From: Chryseotalea sanaruensis
GTDB taxonomy: Bacteria > Bacteroidota > Bacteroidia > Cytophagales > Cyclobacteriaceae
NCBI RefSeq assembly: GCF_003990915.1
Contig: NZ_BHXQ01000006.1
Coordinates: 1 to 64,000 of the forward strand
DNA: 64,000 bases
Direction of reading: 5' to 3'
A model generated the notes under the pieces. The model was not told where the DNA came from. It worked only from the letters and a program-made list of their open reading frames with translations, and searched no databases. Both the position numbers and the translations under genes were made by a program. Numbering within the stretch: the first letter of the stretch is position 1; every line of letters begins with the position of its first letter. Positions 44,416 to 53,449 of this stretch are shown here, in pieces.

Positions 44416-45585
44416 ATGGCCGACACTAAAAAACATATTGCCATACTCGGCTCCACCGGTTCTATAGGAACGCAGGCGCTGGAGGTGGTTGCACAACATT
44501 CCGAATATTTTCAGGTTGAGGTACTCACCGCACAAAACAATGCTTCATTGTTAATAGAGCAAGCCATCAGATTTAAACCTAACGCTGTAGTAATCGTCAA
44601 CGATAAGCACTATGCGCAAGTCAAAGAGGCTTTGCTCCCCCATGATATAAAAGTCTATGCAGGTGAAAACGCATTAGCATCAGTTGTGCAAATGGATACC
44701 ATCGACCTTGTGCTGACAGCATTGGTAGGTTATGCTGGTCTACTGCCTACTATTAAAGCTATTGAAGCAGGTAAGACCATTGCACTGGCCAATAAGGAGA
44801 CGTTGGTGGTAGCAGGCGAGCTGATAACGCAGCTAGCCCGTGAACGGGGGGTAAATATTTATCCTGTTGACTCGGAACACTCGGCTATATTTCAGTGCAT
44901 CGTTGGGGAGTTTCATAATAAAATTGAAAAAATTATCCTTACTGCTTCCGGTGGACCTTTCCGCGGAAAGAAACGCGATGAACTTTTGTCAGTAACAAAA
45001 GCGCAGGCATTGAAACATCCTAACTGGACTATGGGAGCGAAAGTTACCATTGACTCCGCCTCTTTGATGAATAAAGGTTTGGAGGTAATTGAAGCCAAGT
45101 GGTTGTTTAACCTTAGTGCTGATCAAGTGGAGGTTGTTGTACATCCGCAATCTATTGTTCATTCATTAGTACAATTCGAAGACAGTTCTATAAAAGCGCA
45201 ACTTGGCTTGCCAGATATGCGTTTGCCAATACAGTTTGCCATGACCTATCCGGATCGCTTTAAAAGTGATTTTCCGAGGTTTGATTTCGCGAAATATCCA
45301 TCGCTGACCTTTGAAAAGCCTGATATGGAAACTTTTCGTAATCTTGCACTGGCTTTTGGTGCCTTGCAAAGAGGAGGAAACATGCCTTGCGTACTTAATG
45401 CCGCTAACGAAATTGCCGTTGCGGAATTTTTAAGGGACAATGTGGGTTTTCTTGAGATGTCGGATGTAGTGGAGCGTTGCATGGCTAAAGTCCAATTTGT
45501 GGCCAAACCAAATCTGGAAGATTATATTGAAACAGATAAGGAAACAAGAAGATTGGCATTAGAGATTATAAATAAGAAGAACTAA
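44416..45585 (+). CDS. dxr: 1-deoxy-D-xylulose 5-phosphate reductoisomerase
   Basis: The 389-residue enzyme makes MEP in the non-mevalonate isoprenoid pathway. 'AILGSTGSIGTQALEV' is the NADPH-binding loop, 'ALANKETLVVAGE' lies in the hinge, and 'YPVDSEHSAIFQ' supplies the metal ligands. 'TASGGPFRGKKRDEL' and 'MNKGLEVIEAKWLF' complete the site. The ATG at 44416 is chosen since the 39 upstream in-frame residues do not match the family. rseP follows by 14 bp. Confidence 0.96.
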   Translation: MADTKKHIAILGSTGSIGTQALEVVAQHSEYFQVEVLTAQNNASLLIEQAIRFKPNAVVIVNDKHYAQVKEALLPHDIKVYAGENALASVVQMDTIDLVLTALVGYAGLLPTIKAIEAGKTIALANKETLVVAGELITQLARERGVNIYPVDSEHSAIFQCIVGEFHNKIEKIILTASGGPFRGKKRDELLSVTKAQALKHPNWTMGAKVTIDSASLMNKGLEVIEAKWLFNLSADQVEVVVHPQSIVHSLVQFEDSSIKAQLGLPDMRLPIQFAMTYPDRFKSDFPRFDFAKYPSLTFEKPDMETFRNLALAFGALQRGGNMPCVLNAANEIAVAEFLRDNVGFLEMSDVVERCMAKVQFVAKPNLEDYIETDKETRRLALEIINKKN

Positions 45586-45599
45586 CAGACTAAGAAATA

Positions 45600-46919
45600 A
45601 TGGAAGGGTTGATCATGACGGCTCAGATTCTTTTGAGCCTTTCAATATTAGTAGCAGTACATGAAATGGGTCACTTGCTGGCCGCCAAATATTTTGGAAT
45701 GCGTGTAGAGCAATTCTCTATAGGCTTTCCTCCAAAAATATGGTCTTTTACTAAAGGTGGTACTGAATATGCGCTGAGTGCAATCCCGCTTGGTGGCTAT
45801 GTAAAAATTTCCGGTATGATCGATGAATCGCTCGATCTGGAGAAAATGAAAAAGGATCCAGAGCCTTGGGAGTTTCGCAGTAAGCCAGCCTGGCAACGTC
45901 TTATCGTAATGCTTGGCGGCATTATTGTAAATGTGGTGATGGGGATTGTCATTTTTATTTTGCTTACCTGGATTGTTGGCGACAGCTTTATTCCTAATGC
46001 AGCTGTCAATGCAAATGGTGGTATTGAAGCAAGGGAGTTAGGACAAGAGATTGGTCTTAAAACGGGGGACAAATTCATTAAGATTAATGGAAAAGAATTT
46101 GAAAAGTTTGAAGACATAGCCAATCCAAATACGCTTCTAACTAACAATGCCTACTATACCATCGACCGCAATGGCGAGATACTTGATATTCCCATACCTA
46201 GTAACTTCATCGAGAACTTTAATGAAAAGGGTAAAATACTGAGTTTTGCATTACCTCGTTATCCACCAGTTATTGGTAAAATTGAGAAGAATACCCTTGC
46301 AGAACGTCTTAATCTTCAAGTAGGAGATCGTTTTGTTAGTCTTAACGGTGAGCCCGTTACTTATTATGATGATATTGACAAAAACAAAGCCCTTAAGCAA
46401 GATACGCTGAGCTTTACAGTAAAACGTGGTGCAGAATTACTTTCGTTTAATGAATACGTAGGTGCCAATAAAGGCATTGGTTTTTATTCAAAAGGTTTCG
46501 AATTTGAAGAAGGCTCTACCAAGTATGAATTTGGTGAGTCAATTGCTATAGGCACAGAGCGTGCTTTCGGAATAGTATTTACACAGCTAAAAGCTTTTAG
46601 AAAATTATTTAGTGGCGAATTATCTTTCCGCAAATCAATGTCGGGGCCTATAGGCATTGCGCAGGCTTATGGTGGCGATTGGGATTGGGAAAGGTTCTGG
46701 CGAATGACTGGTTTACTATCAATGGTACTCGCCTTCATGAATTTGCTACCTATTCCAGCGCTTGACGGTGGTCATGTTGTATTCTTGACATACGAAATGG
46801 TATCCGGGCGTAAACCTTCTGATAAGTTTTTAGAGGTGGCACAGAAAGCTGGTATGATCTTTTTGCTAGGCTTGATGGTTTTCATCTTCGCGAACGATAT
46901 TATCAAGTTGTTTCAATAA
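45600..46919 (+). CDS. rseP: Site-2 protease RseP
   Basis: The 439-residue intramembrane metalloprotease has HEMGH at about 21-25 within its first helix. Two PDZ-like regions lie between about 120 and 320 ('LGQEIGLKTGDKFIKING' and 'AERLNLQVGDRFVSLNGE'), and the C-terminal NxxPxxxLDGG region appears as 'LLPIPALDGGH'. It releases signals by cutting transmembrane anti-sigma factors or signal peptide remnants. The gene order dxr-rseP is widespread in bacteria and supports both calls. Confidence 0.94.
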   Translation: MEGLIMTAQILLSLSILVAVHEMGHLLAAKYFGMRVEQFSIGFPPKIWSFTKGGTEYALSAIPLGGYVKISGMIDESLDLEKMKKDPEPWEFRSKPAWQRLIVMLGGIIVNVVMGIVIFILLTWIVGDSFIPNAAVNANGGIEARELGQEIGLKTGDKFIKINGKEFEKFEDIANPNTLLTNNAYYTIDRNGEILDIPIPSNFIENFNEKGKILSFALPRYPPVIGKIEKNTLAERLNLQVGDRFVSLNGEPVTYYDDIDKNKALKQDTLSFTVKRGAELLSFNEYVGANKGIGFYSKGFEFEEGSTKYEFGESIAIGTERAFGIVFTQLKAFRKLFSGELSFRKSMSGPIGIAQAYGGDWDWERFWRMTGLLSMVLAFMNLLPIPALDGGHVVFLTYEMVSGRKPSDKFLEVAQKAGMIFLLGLMVFIFANDIIKLFQ

Positions 46920-47335
46920 GAATCGATACAGTAATTAATGAAGTGGATCGGTACTAGCTTACTTGATTTTGTAATTGCTAATTATGCCTGATACGGGTTG
47001 GTGTAAAGTCAGGCGCTTATCATTTAGATAGGCTCAAGTTGATTGTACAAGGTAGGAGTGGAGTAAGTTTGATACATGAACCCTGATTACTTTCTATCTT
47101 GTCTTTGGCTCTATGCACAAATCATCATAAGCTTTGAGTGTACTTTTTATGTTTGAGCGTTTGGAGATTTTACGTGTTATAGATTAAAGATCTAACGTTA
47201 ATCGCTGAGAAGGTTAATTGAAAATGATGCTATTAAGGAGTGACAAGAATAGCTTTCCTTTTTCTGCTGAGGTATTTTACTAAAATCAATGTAAGAAGGA
47301 TAATCATGTGGTTTTGCTAGCATTAAACAGGTGTC
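46920..47335. other. Gene-free spacer between rseP and the cold-shock gene
   Basis: There is no open frame of note and no strong hairpin until the cold-shock terminator. The two genes are convergent, so neither promoter is expected here. A small RNA cannot be excluded. Confidence 0.45.
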
Positions 47336-47338
47336 AAC

Positions 47339-47367
47339 AAAAAAGGGTATCCTTGTGAGACACCCTT
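47339..47367 (-). terminator. Terminator of the cold-shock gene
   Basis: On the minus strand AAGGGTGTC pairs with GATACCCTT (9 bp, one G-U) around a 7-nt loop and is followed by a run of T. It lies about 20 bases after the stop codon. Confidence 0.85.
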
Positions 47368-47387
47368 TTATCAATGTAATTGTATGA

Positions 47388-47579
47388 TTAGTTCAATACT
47401 TTCACGTTAACGGCATTCATGCCTTTTCTGCCTCTTTCAAGATCGTAGTCTACTAAATCATTCTCGCGAATTTCATCAATAAGACCTGAAGTGTGTACAA
47501 AAATGTCTTCACTTGAATCTGATGGCTTAATGAAACCGAAACCTTTGGCGTCATTAAAAAACTTTACTGTTCCTTGCAT
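47388..47579 (-). CDS. CspA-family cold-shock protein
   Basis: The 63-residue single OB-fold protein binds single-stranded RNA or DNA. The RNP1 motif KGFGFI and RNP2 motif DIFVH are intact, and 'GTVKFFNDAKGFGFIKPSD' is the family opening. It probably melts mRNA structure. The leader is long (about 160 nt from a putative promoter), as is usual for cold-shock messages. It is convergent with rseP. Confidence 0.95.
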   Translation of the reverse strand: MQGTVKFFNDAKGFGFIKPSDSSEDIFVHTSGLIDEIRENDLVDYDLERGRKGMNAVNVKVLN

Positions 47580-47736
47580 TGTAAAAATTGTAATAATTAA
47601 AAATTTATTTGCGTAAAAGCATTCACCTCTGTAATGGCAGGGAAGATTCTGATTTAATTCCTGATAAAGGAAGAAGAGGAGAACTATTCTGAACTAAAAA
47701 GGAACTCTTGGAAGAGCCTTAAATGATATTACTTAT

Positions 47737-47744
47737 CAAAGGTA
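47737..47744 (-). promoter_or_regulatory. Putative -7 element of the cold-shock gene
   Basis: On the minus strand the sequence reads TACCTTTG, a perfect match to the Bacteroidota -7 consensus TAnnTTTG, about 158 bases upstream of the start codon. A good -33 TTG is not seen at the right distance. The rest of the 407-bp spacer to the rpoD stop shows no gene. Confidence 0.4.
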
Positions 47745-47930
47745 CAACGAATTAATTCAGTAACCTACTATTACTTTCAACAGACCTTTTATTGCGCTAA
47801 TAGAGAGTGAATTGACACATTAATCTTTTAGGCTGTATTTGAGATTATGTGCTGATATGTTAGTGCGGTGATTCGTTATTTAGGTTTTGAATTTGTTTAA
47901 CTTATTTTTTAAAGCAGAGTGTCTTGTAAA

Positions 47931-47963
47931 AAAAATGAGTGACTGGTTTACCCAATCACTCAT
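47931..47963 (-). terminator. Terminator of rpoD
   Basis: On the minus strand ATGAGTGATTGG pairs with CCAGTCACTCAT (one mismatch) around a short loop, followed by eight or more T. It lies 24 bases after the rpoD stop. Confidence 0.88.
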
Positions 47964-47986
47964 TTATAATTATATCTAAGATTAGA

Positions 47987-48850
47987 TTATCCTAAGTATG
48001 ATCTTAAAGTCTTACTGCGTGAGGTTGTTCTTAACCTGCGAGTAGCTTTCTCTTTAATTTGTCTAACGCGTTCACGTGTCAAATTAAATTTATCGCCTAT
48101 CTCTTCCAGCGTAAGTGCATGCGAGCCATTTAAGCCGAAATAGTAAGAGATAACCTCTGATTCGCGTTGCGTAAGTGTAGCCAAGGCGCGTGAAACCTCC
48201 ATTTGTAAGGAAGTATTCATTAAACCTGAATCAGGCGTAACTTCAGAATCGTCTTGTAACACATCTAATAAGCTTCCATCTTCGCCTTGAGCGAATGGTG
48301 CGTTAATAGATACGTGTCTTCCACCAACACGCATAGTGCTGCTGATTTCTTCCAGGCTTATGCCCATTACTTCGGCCAATTCATCAGCTGAAGGTTCACG
48401 CTGAAATTGTTGCTCCAGTTCAGAAAATGTTCTTGATATCTTATTAAGTGAACCAACGCGATTTAATGGCAAACGCACAATACGCGATTGTTCAGCTAGT
48501 GCCTGCATAATAGATTGACGAATCCACCATACGGCATAGGAGATAAACTTAAATCCTCTGGTTTCATCAAAGCGTTTTGCAGCTTTAATCAAACCAAGGT
48601 TACCTTCATTAATCAAATCACCTAGTGTTAAACCGTTGTTTTGATATTGCTTGGCTACAGACACCACAAAACGCAAGTTAGCTTTAGTCAGTTTTTCCAA
48701 AGCAATCGGATCTCCCTGTCTTATTCGCTTTGCCAGCTCAACTTCAACGTCAGAGGTAATTAAGTCTACCTTGCCGATTTCCTGTAAATACTTGTCTAAA
48801 GATTGGCTTTCGCGATTGGTGATCTGTTTGCTGATTTTTAACTGTCTCAT
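47987..48850 (-). CDS. rpoD: Primary RNA polymerase sigma factor
   Basis: The 287-residue sigma-70 factor is of the short Bacteroidota type without region 1.1. Region 1.2 is '[15 protein letters not shown]'. Region 2 contains '[20 protein letters not shown]' and '[18 protein letters not shown]', which read the -7 element. Region 3 follows. Region 4 ends with the helix-turn-helix '[20 protein letters not shown]', which reads the -33 element. Length and conservation indicate the housekeeping factor. It is monocistronic with its own terminator. Confidence 0.96.
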   Translation of the reverse strand: MRQLKISKQITNRESQSLDKYLQEIGKVDLITSDVEVELAKRIRQGDPIALEKLTKANLRFVVSVAKQYQNNGLTLGDLINEGNLGLIKAAKRFDETRGFKFISYAVWWIRQSIMQALAEQSRIVRLPLNRVGSLNKISRTFSELEQQFQREPSADELAEVMGISLEEISSTMRVGGRHVSINAPFAQGEDGSLLDVLQDDSEVTPDSGLMNTSLQMEVSRALATLTQRESEVISYYFGLNGSHALTLEEIGDKFNLTRERVRQIKEKATRRLRTTSRSKTLRSYLG

Positions 48851-49177
48851 CGATACGTAGAAATTAGTGGCGTTATTACAGGATGTATCTCATGTAATCA
48901 ACTTAAATGTAGAAAAGGCGTGTTAACCAGTAATGCAGCAAGAAATACCCTGGAAAATGCTATCTGCTGCTAGCATGATTGGAAAGTGCGCAAGATAGCA
49001 TTTTTATACGAATTTTCCGACTCTAAGGGGAAAGTATCGAATATTTGACCTATAATATCGCAATATAGGCGACTAACCAAGGATTATCTGTATCTTGCAG
49101 AAGATTTCACAACATCAGCTATTTTATCAGTAATTCTTAGCTGAATTGTTTCTTTTTTCAACCAATTATCCACTAAC
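48851..49177. other. Divergent promoter region between rpoD and a hypothetical gene
   Basis: No reading frame. It must contain the rpoD promoter on the minus strand and that of the plus-strand gene at 49178. A TTATCCACT element close to the latter start resembles a DnaA box at 8 of 9 positions, but a single match means little. Confidence 0.4.
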
Positions 49178-49576
49178 ATGGCAGCTTCTTATTACAATTC
49201 GATCATTACAAACGCTTATTCACATGTTTGGAGTAAATACCGTCCGGCTATTTTAAAATTAATGGTTTCTACTTCAGCGGAAGCTGCTCAACAATATTCT
49301 CTCTCTGGTCATGAATTTAAGGGTGTTAATCCCAAAGAAAAAGGAGGTTATTCTTTTACATTACATGCACATAAAAGCAAAGCCAGTAACAACATCAAAA
49401 ATTCTGAAGTTGCACAAGGTCTTTTAAGCGTTTTACAGCAGTCACCAAAGGCTACTGAATTGTTAGCTCAAGAAGTTTACGAGTTTATCCTTGATAAGCA
49501 ATTTGTGTTAAGCGTTAAAAAGGTTGAGCCTATTGCTCCCCCTGTTGTGGCCAACACAGAAGTAAGCGTTCTCTAA
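49178..49576 (+). CDS. Hypothetical protein, 132 residues
   Basis: Soluble protein without signal peptide or membrane segment. It has a Tyr/Ser-rich N-terminus (YYNSIITNAYSHVWSKYRPAIL), a central Lys/Gly-rich part (GVNPKEKGGYSFTLHAHKSKA) and a helical C-terminal half. I recognise no domain. It has a well-placed ATG and a clear stop, sits next to rpoD, and is likely real. Function unknown. Confidence 0.65.
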   Translation: MAASYYNSIITNAYSHVWSKYRPAILKLMVSTSAEAAQQYSLSGHEFKGVNPKEKGGYSFTLHAHKSKASNNIKNSEVAQGLLSVLQQSPKATELLAQEVYEFILDKQFVLSVKKVEPIAPPVVANTEVSVL

Positions 49577-49673
49577 TCATATCCAACTTTTTACTTTTTA
49601 CTCAACCGTAGGTAGCTTTCACCTGATGGTGTATACTGTATGCCCTTAAAGGTGGTTTCAGAAAGATAGTGTG

Positions 49674-51848
49674 CTATCTTCTTGCAGCAAGTTCTATTAT
49701 AAAGGTTGTGCCTACATTCAAATGGCTTTCAACGCTTATTTTACCCCCCATGGATTCTACTTGTGTTTTAACTAGGTGTAGTCCTAACCCTTTACCTTCT
49801 GTGTGAAAATGGAAACGCTGATACATACCAAACAACTTGTGGGCAAAGCTGGCTAAGTCAATACCTATTCCGTTATCTTTTACGGCTATTGTCATAAGAT
49901 CATTATCCTTTTTTGCTTGAACCTGAATATGTGGCAGACGTTCGGGGGAACGATACTTTATGGCATTGCTCAACAGATTAAAGAAAACGCTTTCTAGATA
50001 AGCTGGTATGCCTATTATGGTATCAAACGTATCAACCTCGATACTTAACTGAACATTATTCCGCTCTAACTCAGTTTGTAATAGTGATGTTACTTTAAAC
50101 AGGGTACTTTTAATAGGGACTGCTTCATAGTTTTCGGTAAGCCCTTTTTTAATATCCAGTATTACTGAAAGGTCTTTGATGACCTGATCTAAATCGTAAC
50201 CTGTTTTTTGAATTTGATTTAAGATGTGCTGTCTTTCCTGATCATCAACAGAAGGCACATGCAATAAGTTAATGAGGCCTAATATGCGCGCAACAGGTGA
50301 GCGGAGGTTATGAGCAGTTATAAATGAAAATTGTTGTAACTGATTATTGTGATTAACGAGTTCTTGATTAGAAACAAATAAATCGCTGGCCTTTTTCTTT
50401 ACCTCTACTTCCAGGTTTTCAGTGTGTTGGCGCAACACATCATTTTGCTGATCTATTGTCTCCCATGCTCCTTGCAATTCAAGATTTTGATTTTCAAGAC
50501 TTTCATTTTGTAATGACAATTGATCTTGTAAGGTTACAAGCTCCTCGTTTTGCGCCTGTATCTCTTCATTCTGTGCAGTTATCTCAAGTGTTCTTTCGTA
50601 CACAGTTTTCTCAAGTACCTCGTTATGATGTTTAATAAGTTGTAAATTCTCGAGTTGTGCCTTCATTTTTTCTTGCCTTAGCTCTCTTATCCGATCAGCT
50701 AATGCAAATGAGAATAGGAGCGCCTCAAGCGCGATGCCATACATTGGTGCTCCGGTCGTATAATGCACATAAGGAAGCAGGCCAACAATATAACATAGGT
50801 ATGTAATGAGACTTATAATGTAAAAAGTCCAGCCGATTAATAAAAGCCTTGCTGGTTTTAGTCCTTTGGCATACGCGTAAGCAATTCCTCCTAATCCGTA
50901 TAGAGAAATGACAACACTAAAAAGTTTGATTAAAGAGGTTGTAATGATGTTGTTTAGCAGAACTTGTAATGCAATCAGGATGAATCCTATTGTGATAACT
51001 ATGAGATTGCTTTTATACAGAGCAGGTAATTTTTTTGGAAGATCCAGAAAAGATGAAATGAAGAACAACACAAAAATCATGACACTGCTTATGAGCACAT
51101 GATTGATAGTATTAATGTAAATCCCTATTCCTAGATTTCCCCATAGGTATTCAGAACCGAAACCCATAGCCGTAACATCGTATCCAATTATGCTAACTAG
51201 AAGGTATGCGACATAGTAGGCATAAATTTTTTCTCTTACAGTAAAAAGGATAAACAGATTATAAATAACGAGTGTTAAAATAATACCTAAGAAAAGGCCA
51301 TACCCAAGTTCTTCATCGCGGTGCTTAGTAAACATTTCTCGTCCTGTTGCCAAGCTAAGTGGAAAAGAAATGTTGCTGGTGCTTTCAACACGTAAGTAGT
51401 AAGTTACAGGTTTGCGGCTTGGCGGTAATCTAAAAATGAAAAAGTTATCTTCAACATCGCGTGTGTCTCTGTCAAAGAAATTTCCGGTTTTTAATGTGTG
51501 CAGTTGCCCTAGAGAGTCGCGGTAAATAAAATCTACTTTGTCTGCCAGTGTTTTTCTAAACTCAAGGTATAAGATTTGATTAGTCTTATTATCAATTGTA
51601 AAGACACTCCAAATTGCCGCTGTTGTATTTCCAAAATTGGGTGCTGTTTCTGAGAATGTTATAAAGCGATCGTTGAGATTACCTTTTTCGAAATCTTTTA
51701 TGGTCAGGTTTTTACTTTGATCTTCTACGTAATTAGCTTTGTTACCAATAACAATCACACCATCATCTTCCTGATATGGTATTAATTCTTGCGCATAGGC
51801 ACAAATTGGAAGAAAAAAAAATAATAAAAGATATACGCAACGAGCCAT
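49674..51848 (-). CDS. 7TM-DISM sensor histidine kinase
   Basis: The 724-residue membrane kinase has a signal peptide (1-19), an extracellular 7TMR-DISMED2-type beta domain (about 25-170), and seven membrane helices (about 180-385: 'LGYGLFLGIILTLVIYNLFILF' is the first). A long coiled coil of Glu/Gln/Asn-rich heptads (about 395-495) follows. The H-box is 'FITAHNLRSPVARILG' near 505, and the HATPase region has 'FFNLLSNAIKYRSP', 'DNGIGID' and 'GKGLGLHLVK'. The domain probably senses a carbohydrate or other envelope ligand. No response regulator gene is adjacent. Confidence 0.92.
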   Translation of the reverse strand: MARCVYLLLFFFLPICAYAQELIPYQEDDGVIVIGNKANYVEDQSKNLTIKDFEKGNLNDRFITFSETAPNFGNTTAAIWSVFTIDNKTNQILYLEFRKTLADKVDFIYRDSLGQLHTLKTGNFFDRDTRDVEDNFFIFRLPPSRKPVTYYLRVESTSNISFPLSLATGREMFTKHRDEELGYGLFLGIILTLVIYNLFILFTVREKIYAYYVAYLLVSIIGYDVTAMGFGSEYLWGNLGIGIYINTINHVLISSVMIFVLFFISSFLDLPKKLPALYKSNLIVITIGFILIALQVLLNNIITTSLIKLFSVVISLYGLGGIAYAYAKGLKPARLLLIGWTFYIISLITYLCYIVGLLPYVHYTTGAPMYGIALEALLFSFALADRIRELRQEKMKAQLENLQLIKHHNEVLEKTVYERTLEITAQNEEIQAQNEELVTLQDQLSLQNESLENQNLELQGAWETIDQQNDVLRQHTENLEVEVKKKASDLFVSNQELVNHNNQLQQFSFITAHNLRSPVARILGLINLLHVPSVDDQERQHILNQIQKTGYDLDQVIKDLSVILDIKKGLTENYEAVPIKSTLFKVTSLLQTELERNNVQLSIEVDTFDTIIGIPAYLESVFFNLLSNAIKYRSPERLPHIQVQAKKDNDLMTIAVKDNGIGIDLASFAHKLFGMYQRFHFHTEGKGLGLHLVKTQVESMGGKISVESHLNVGTTFIIELAARR

Positions 51849-51906
51849 CTACACGCGATTTTAGTGAGTGTGGACATTCACAACATTTGCCCATCTCTTA
51901 AATATA

Positions 51907-52518
51907 CTATTTTAGCAATGGTTTTAAAAAGTTTGTTAAATTTTTTGCAACAATCTTATGTCCTTCCGGATTAGGATGTATGCCATCAGGTAAATTCAAT
52001 TTTTCTATTCCTGCTACACCTTCAAGTATAAATGGGACAAGGGTGGCGTTATTTTTTTTTGCTAATCGTGGATAAATGGTTTGAAACCCGGCACTATAAT
52101 CTTTTCCCATATTGGGTGGCACCATCATGCCAGCAAGCACTACCTTAATTTTCGGGTATTTACTTTTTACTTTATCGATGATGGCTTGCAGATTTTTTTC
52201 AGTTTGATCAAGTGGTAAACCGCGAAGTCCATCGTTGGCACCCAACTCAAGAATAAAAATATCTACAGGCTGTCTCAATATCCAATCGATACGCGCCAGG
52301 CCTCCTGCACTCGTTTCACCACTTAATCCTGCATTGATAACTTTGCATTGTTTAACTTTTTCATTAAGTAGTTTTTCAGTAAGCGCAGGGAATGCCTCTT
52401 CTGTTGATAAACCATAGCCTGCTGTGAGGCTGTCACCAAAGAACAGTATTGTTTTTATTGAAGTGGTACTTTGTAGAAGAAATGCGCTTGCAATAAAGAG
52501 TAGGGTTTTTGCGACCAT
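51907..52518 (-). CDS. SGNH-hydrolase esterase (TesA-like)
   Basis: The 203-residue exported esterase has a signal peptide (1-20) and the GDSL block 'ILFFGDSLTAGYG' with nucleophile Ser30. Oxyanion-hole residues lie in 'NAGLSGETSAGG' and 'LELGANDGLRG', and the catalytic pair Asp178/His181 in 'DGIHPNPEGH'. It matches the TesA/arylesterase branch. The gene is divergent from an ABC ATPase/permease pair, the same arrangement as E. coli tesA with ybbA-ybbP. Confidence 0.92.
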   Translation of the reverse strand: MVAKTLLFIASAFLLQSTTSIKTILFFGDSLTAGYGLSTEEAFPALTEKLLNEKVKQCKVINAGLSGETSAGGLARIDWILRQPVDIFILELGANDGLRGLPLDQTEKNLQAIIDKVKSKYPKIKVVLAGMMVPPNMGKDYSAGFQTIYPRLAKKNNATLVPFILEGVAGIEKLNLPDGIHPNPEGHKIVAKNLTNFLKPLLK

Positions 52519-52655
52519 GTATAAAATTGGTTATGTGTGTTAGGCAATTAATTGGTTCACCTTCATCAAATTAACTGTATCTTTTGTGCTTTTGATGCAC
52601 AAAATGCAACAAATTGTACTCAATTACGCTTTAATCTTTATTCAATAATTAACGC

Positions 52656-53345
52656 ATGACTGTAAAACATGTTTTAGAAGCCCACCTGCTCACCAAGACC
52701 TATCAGGCAGCCGATCGACCTCTCACTGTACTGGATGCTGTATCTTTTCAGGTAGAACAAGGCAATTCTCTTGCCATTATTGGCCCATCAGGTAGTGGTA
52801 AAACAACTTTGTTAGGCTTATGTGCCGGGTTAGACGTACCCACCTCTGGAACCTTATCGCTTATGGGTTTTAAATTAAATAACATGAGTGAAGACGACAG
52901 GGCTTATTTGCGCAATCAATATGTAGGTTTTGTATTTCAGAATTTTCAATTGTTGGCCACACTAACTGCTTTAGAAAATGTGATGGTGCCTTTAGAATTG
53001 AGGGGTGAAAGGAATGTTGCCTCTAAGGCAAAAGAATTGTTGGAGCGTGTTGGTTTAAAAGATCGTATGCATCATTACCCTACTCAGTTATCAGGTGGTG
53101 AACAACAGCGTGTGGCGATGGCAAGGGCTTTTATCACTTCACCAAAAATTTTATTTGCAGATGAGCCTACAGGTAATTTGGATGAAGAGAATGCTTCACA
53201 CATTACAGATTTACTTTTTGGTATGAATCGCGAACAACAGACAACGCTTGTTTTGGTTACACACAATTTGGAGTTGGCAAAAATGACGCAGCGTATTTTG
53301 CGTATGAAGGGCGGAAAGCTAATTGAGGATACAATTAATGAATAA
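52656..53345 (+). CDS. ABC transporter ATP-binding protein (YbbA/LolD-like)
   Basis: The 229-residue ATPase has Walker A GPSGSGKTT, the Q-loop 'FVFQNFQLL', the signature LSGGEQQRVAMARAF and Walker B 'ILFADEPTGNLDEE'. It belongs to the MacB/LolD group that powers FtsX-like permeases. The partner permease gene begins 104 bp downstream. Synteny with a TesA-like gene points to YbbA rather than LolD. Confidence 0.92.
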   Translation: MTVKHVLEAHLLTKTYQAADRPLTVLDAVSFQVEQGNSLAIIGPSGSGKTTLLGLCAGLDVPTSGTLSLMGFKLNNMSEDDRAYLRNQYVGFVFQNFQLLATLTALENVMVPLELRGERNVASKAKELLERVGLKDRMHHYPTQLSGGEQQRVAMARAFITSPKILFADEPTGNLDEENASHITDLLFGMNREQQTTLVLVTHNLELAKMTQRILRMKGGKLIEDTINE

Positions 53346-53449
53346 GCTAATAATTGAAAATTGACAATTGTCAATGATGCGCTTGCAGCTTGAGGCATGA
53401 AGCCTAAAGCCAAATTTCTAAATATAGAGAACAAAAAACATCAACTACC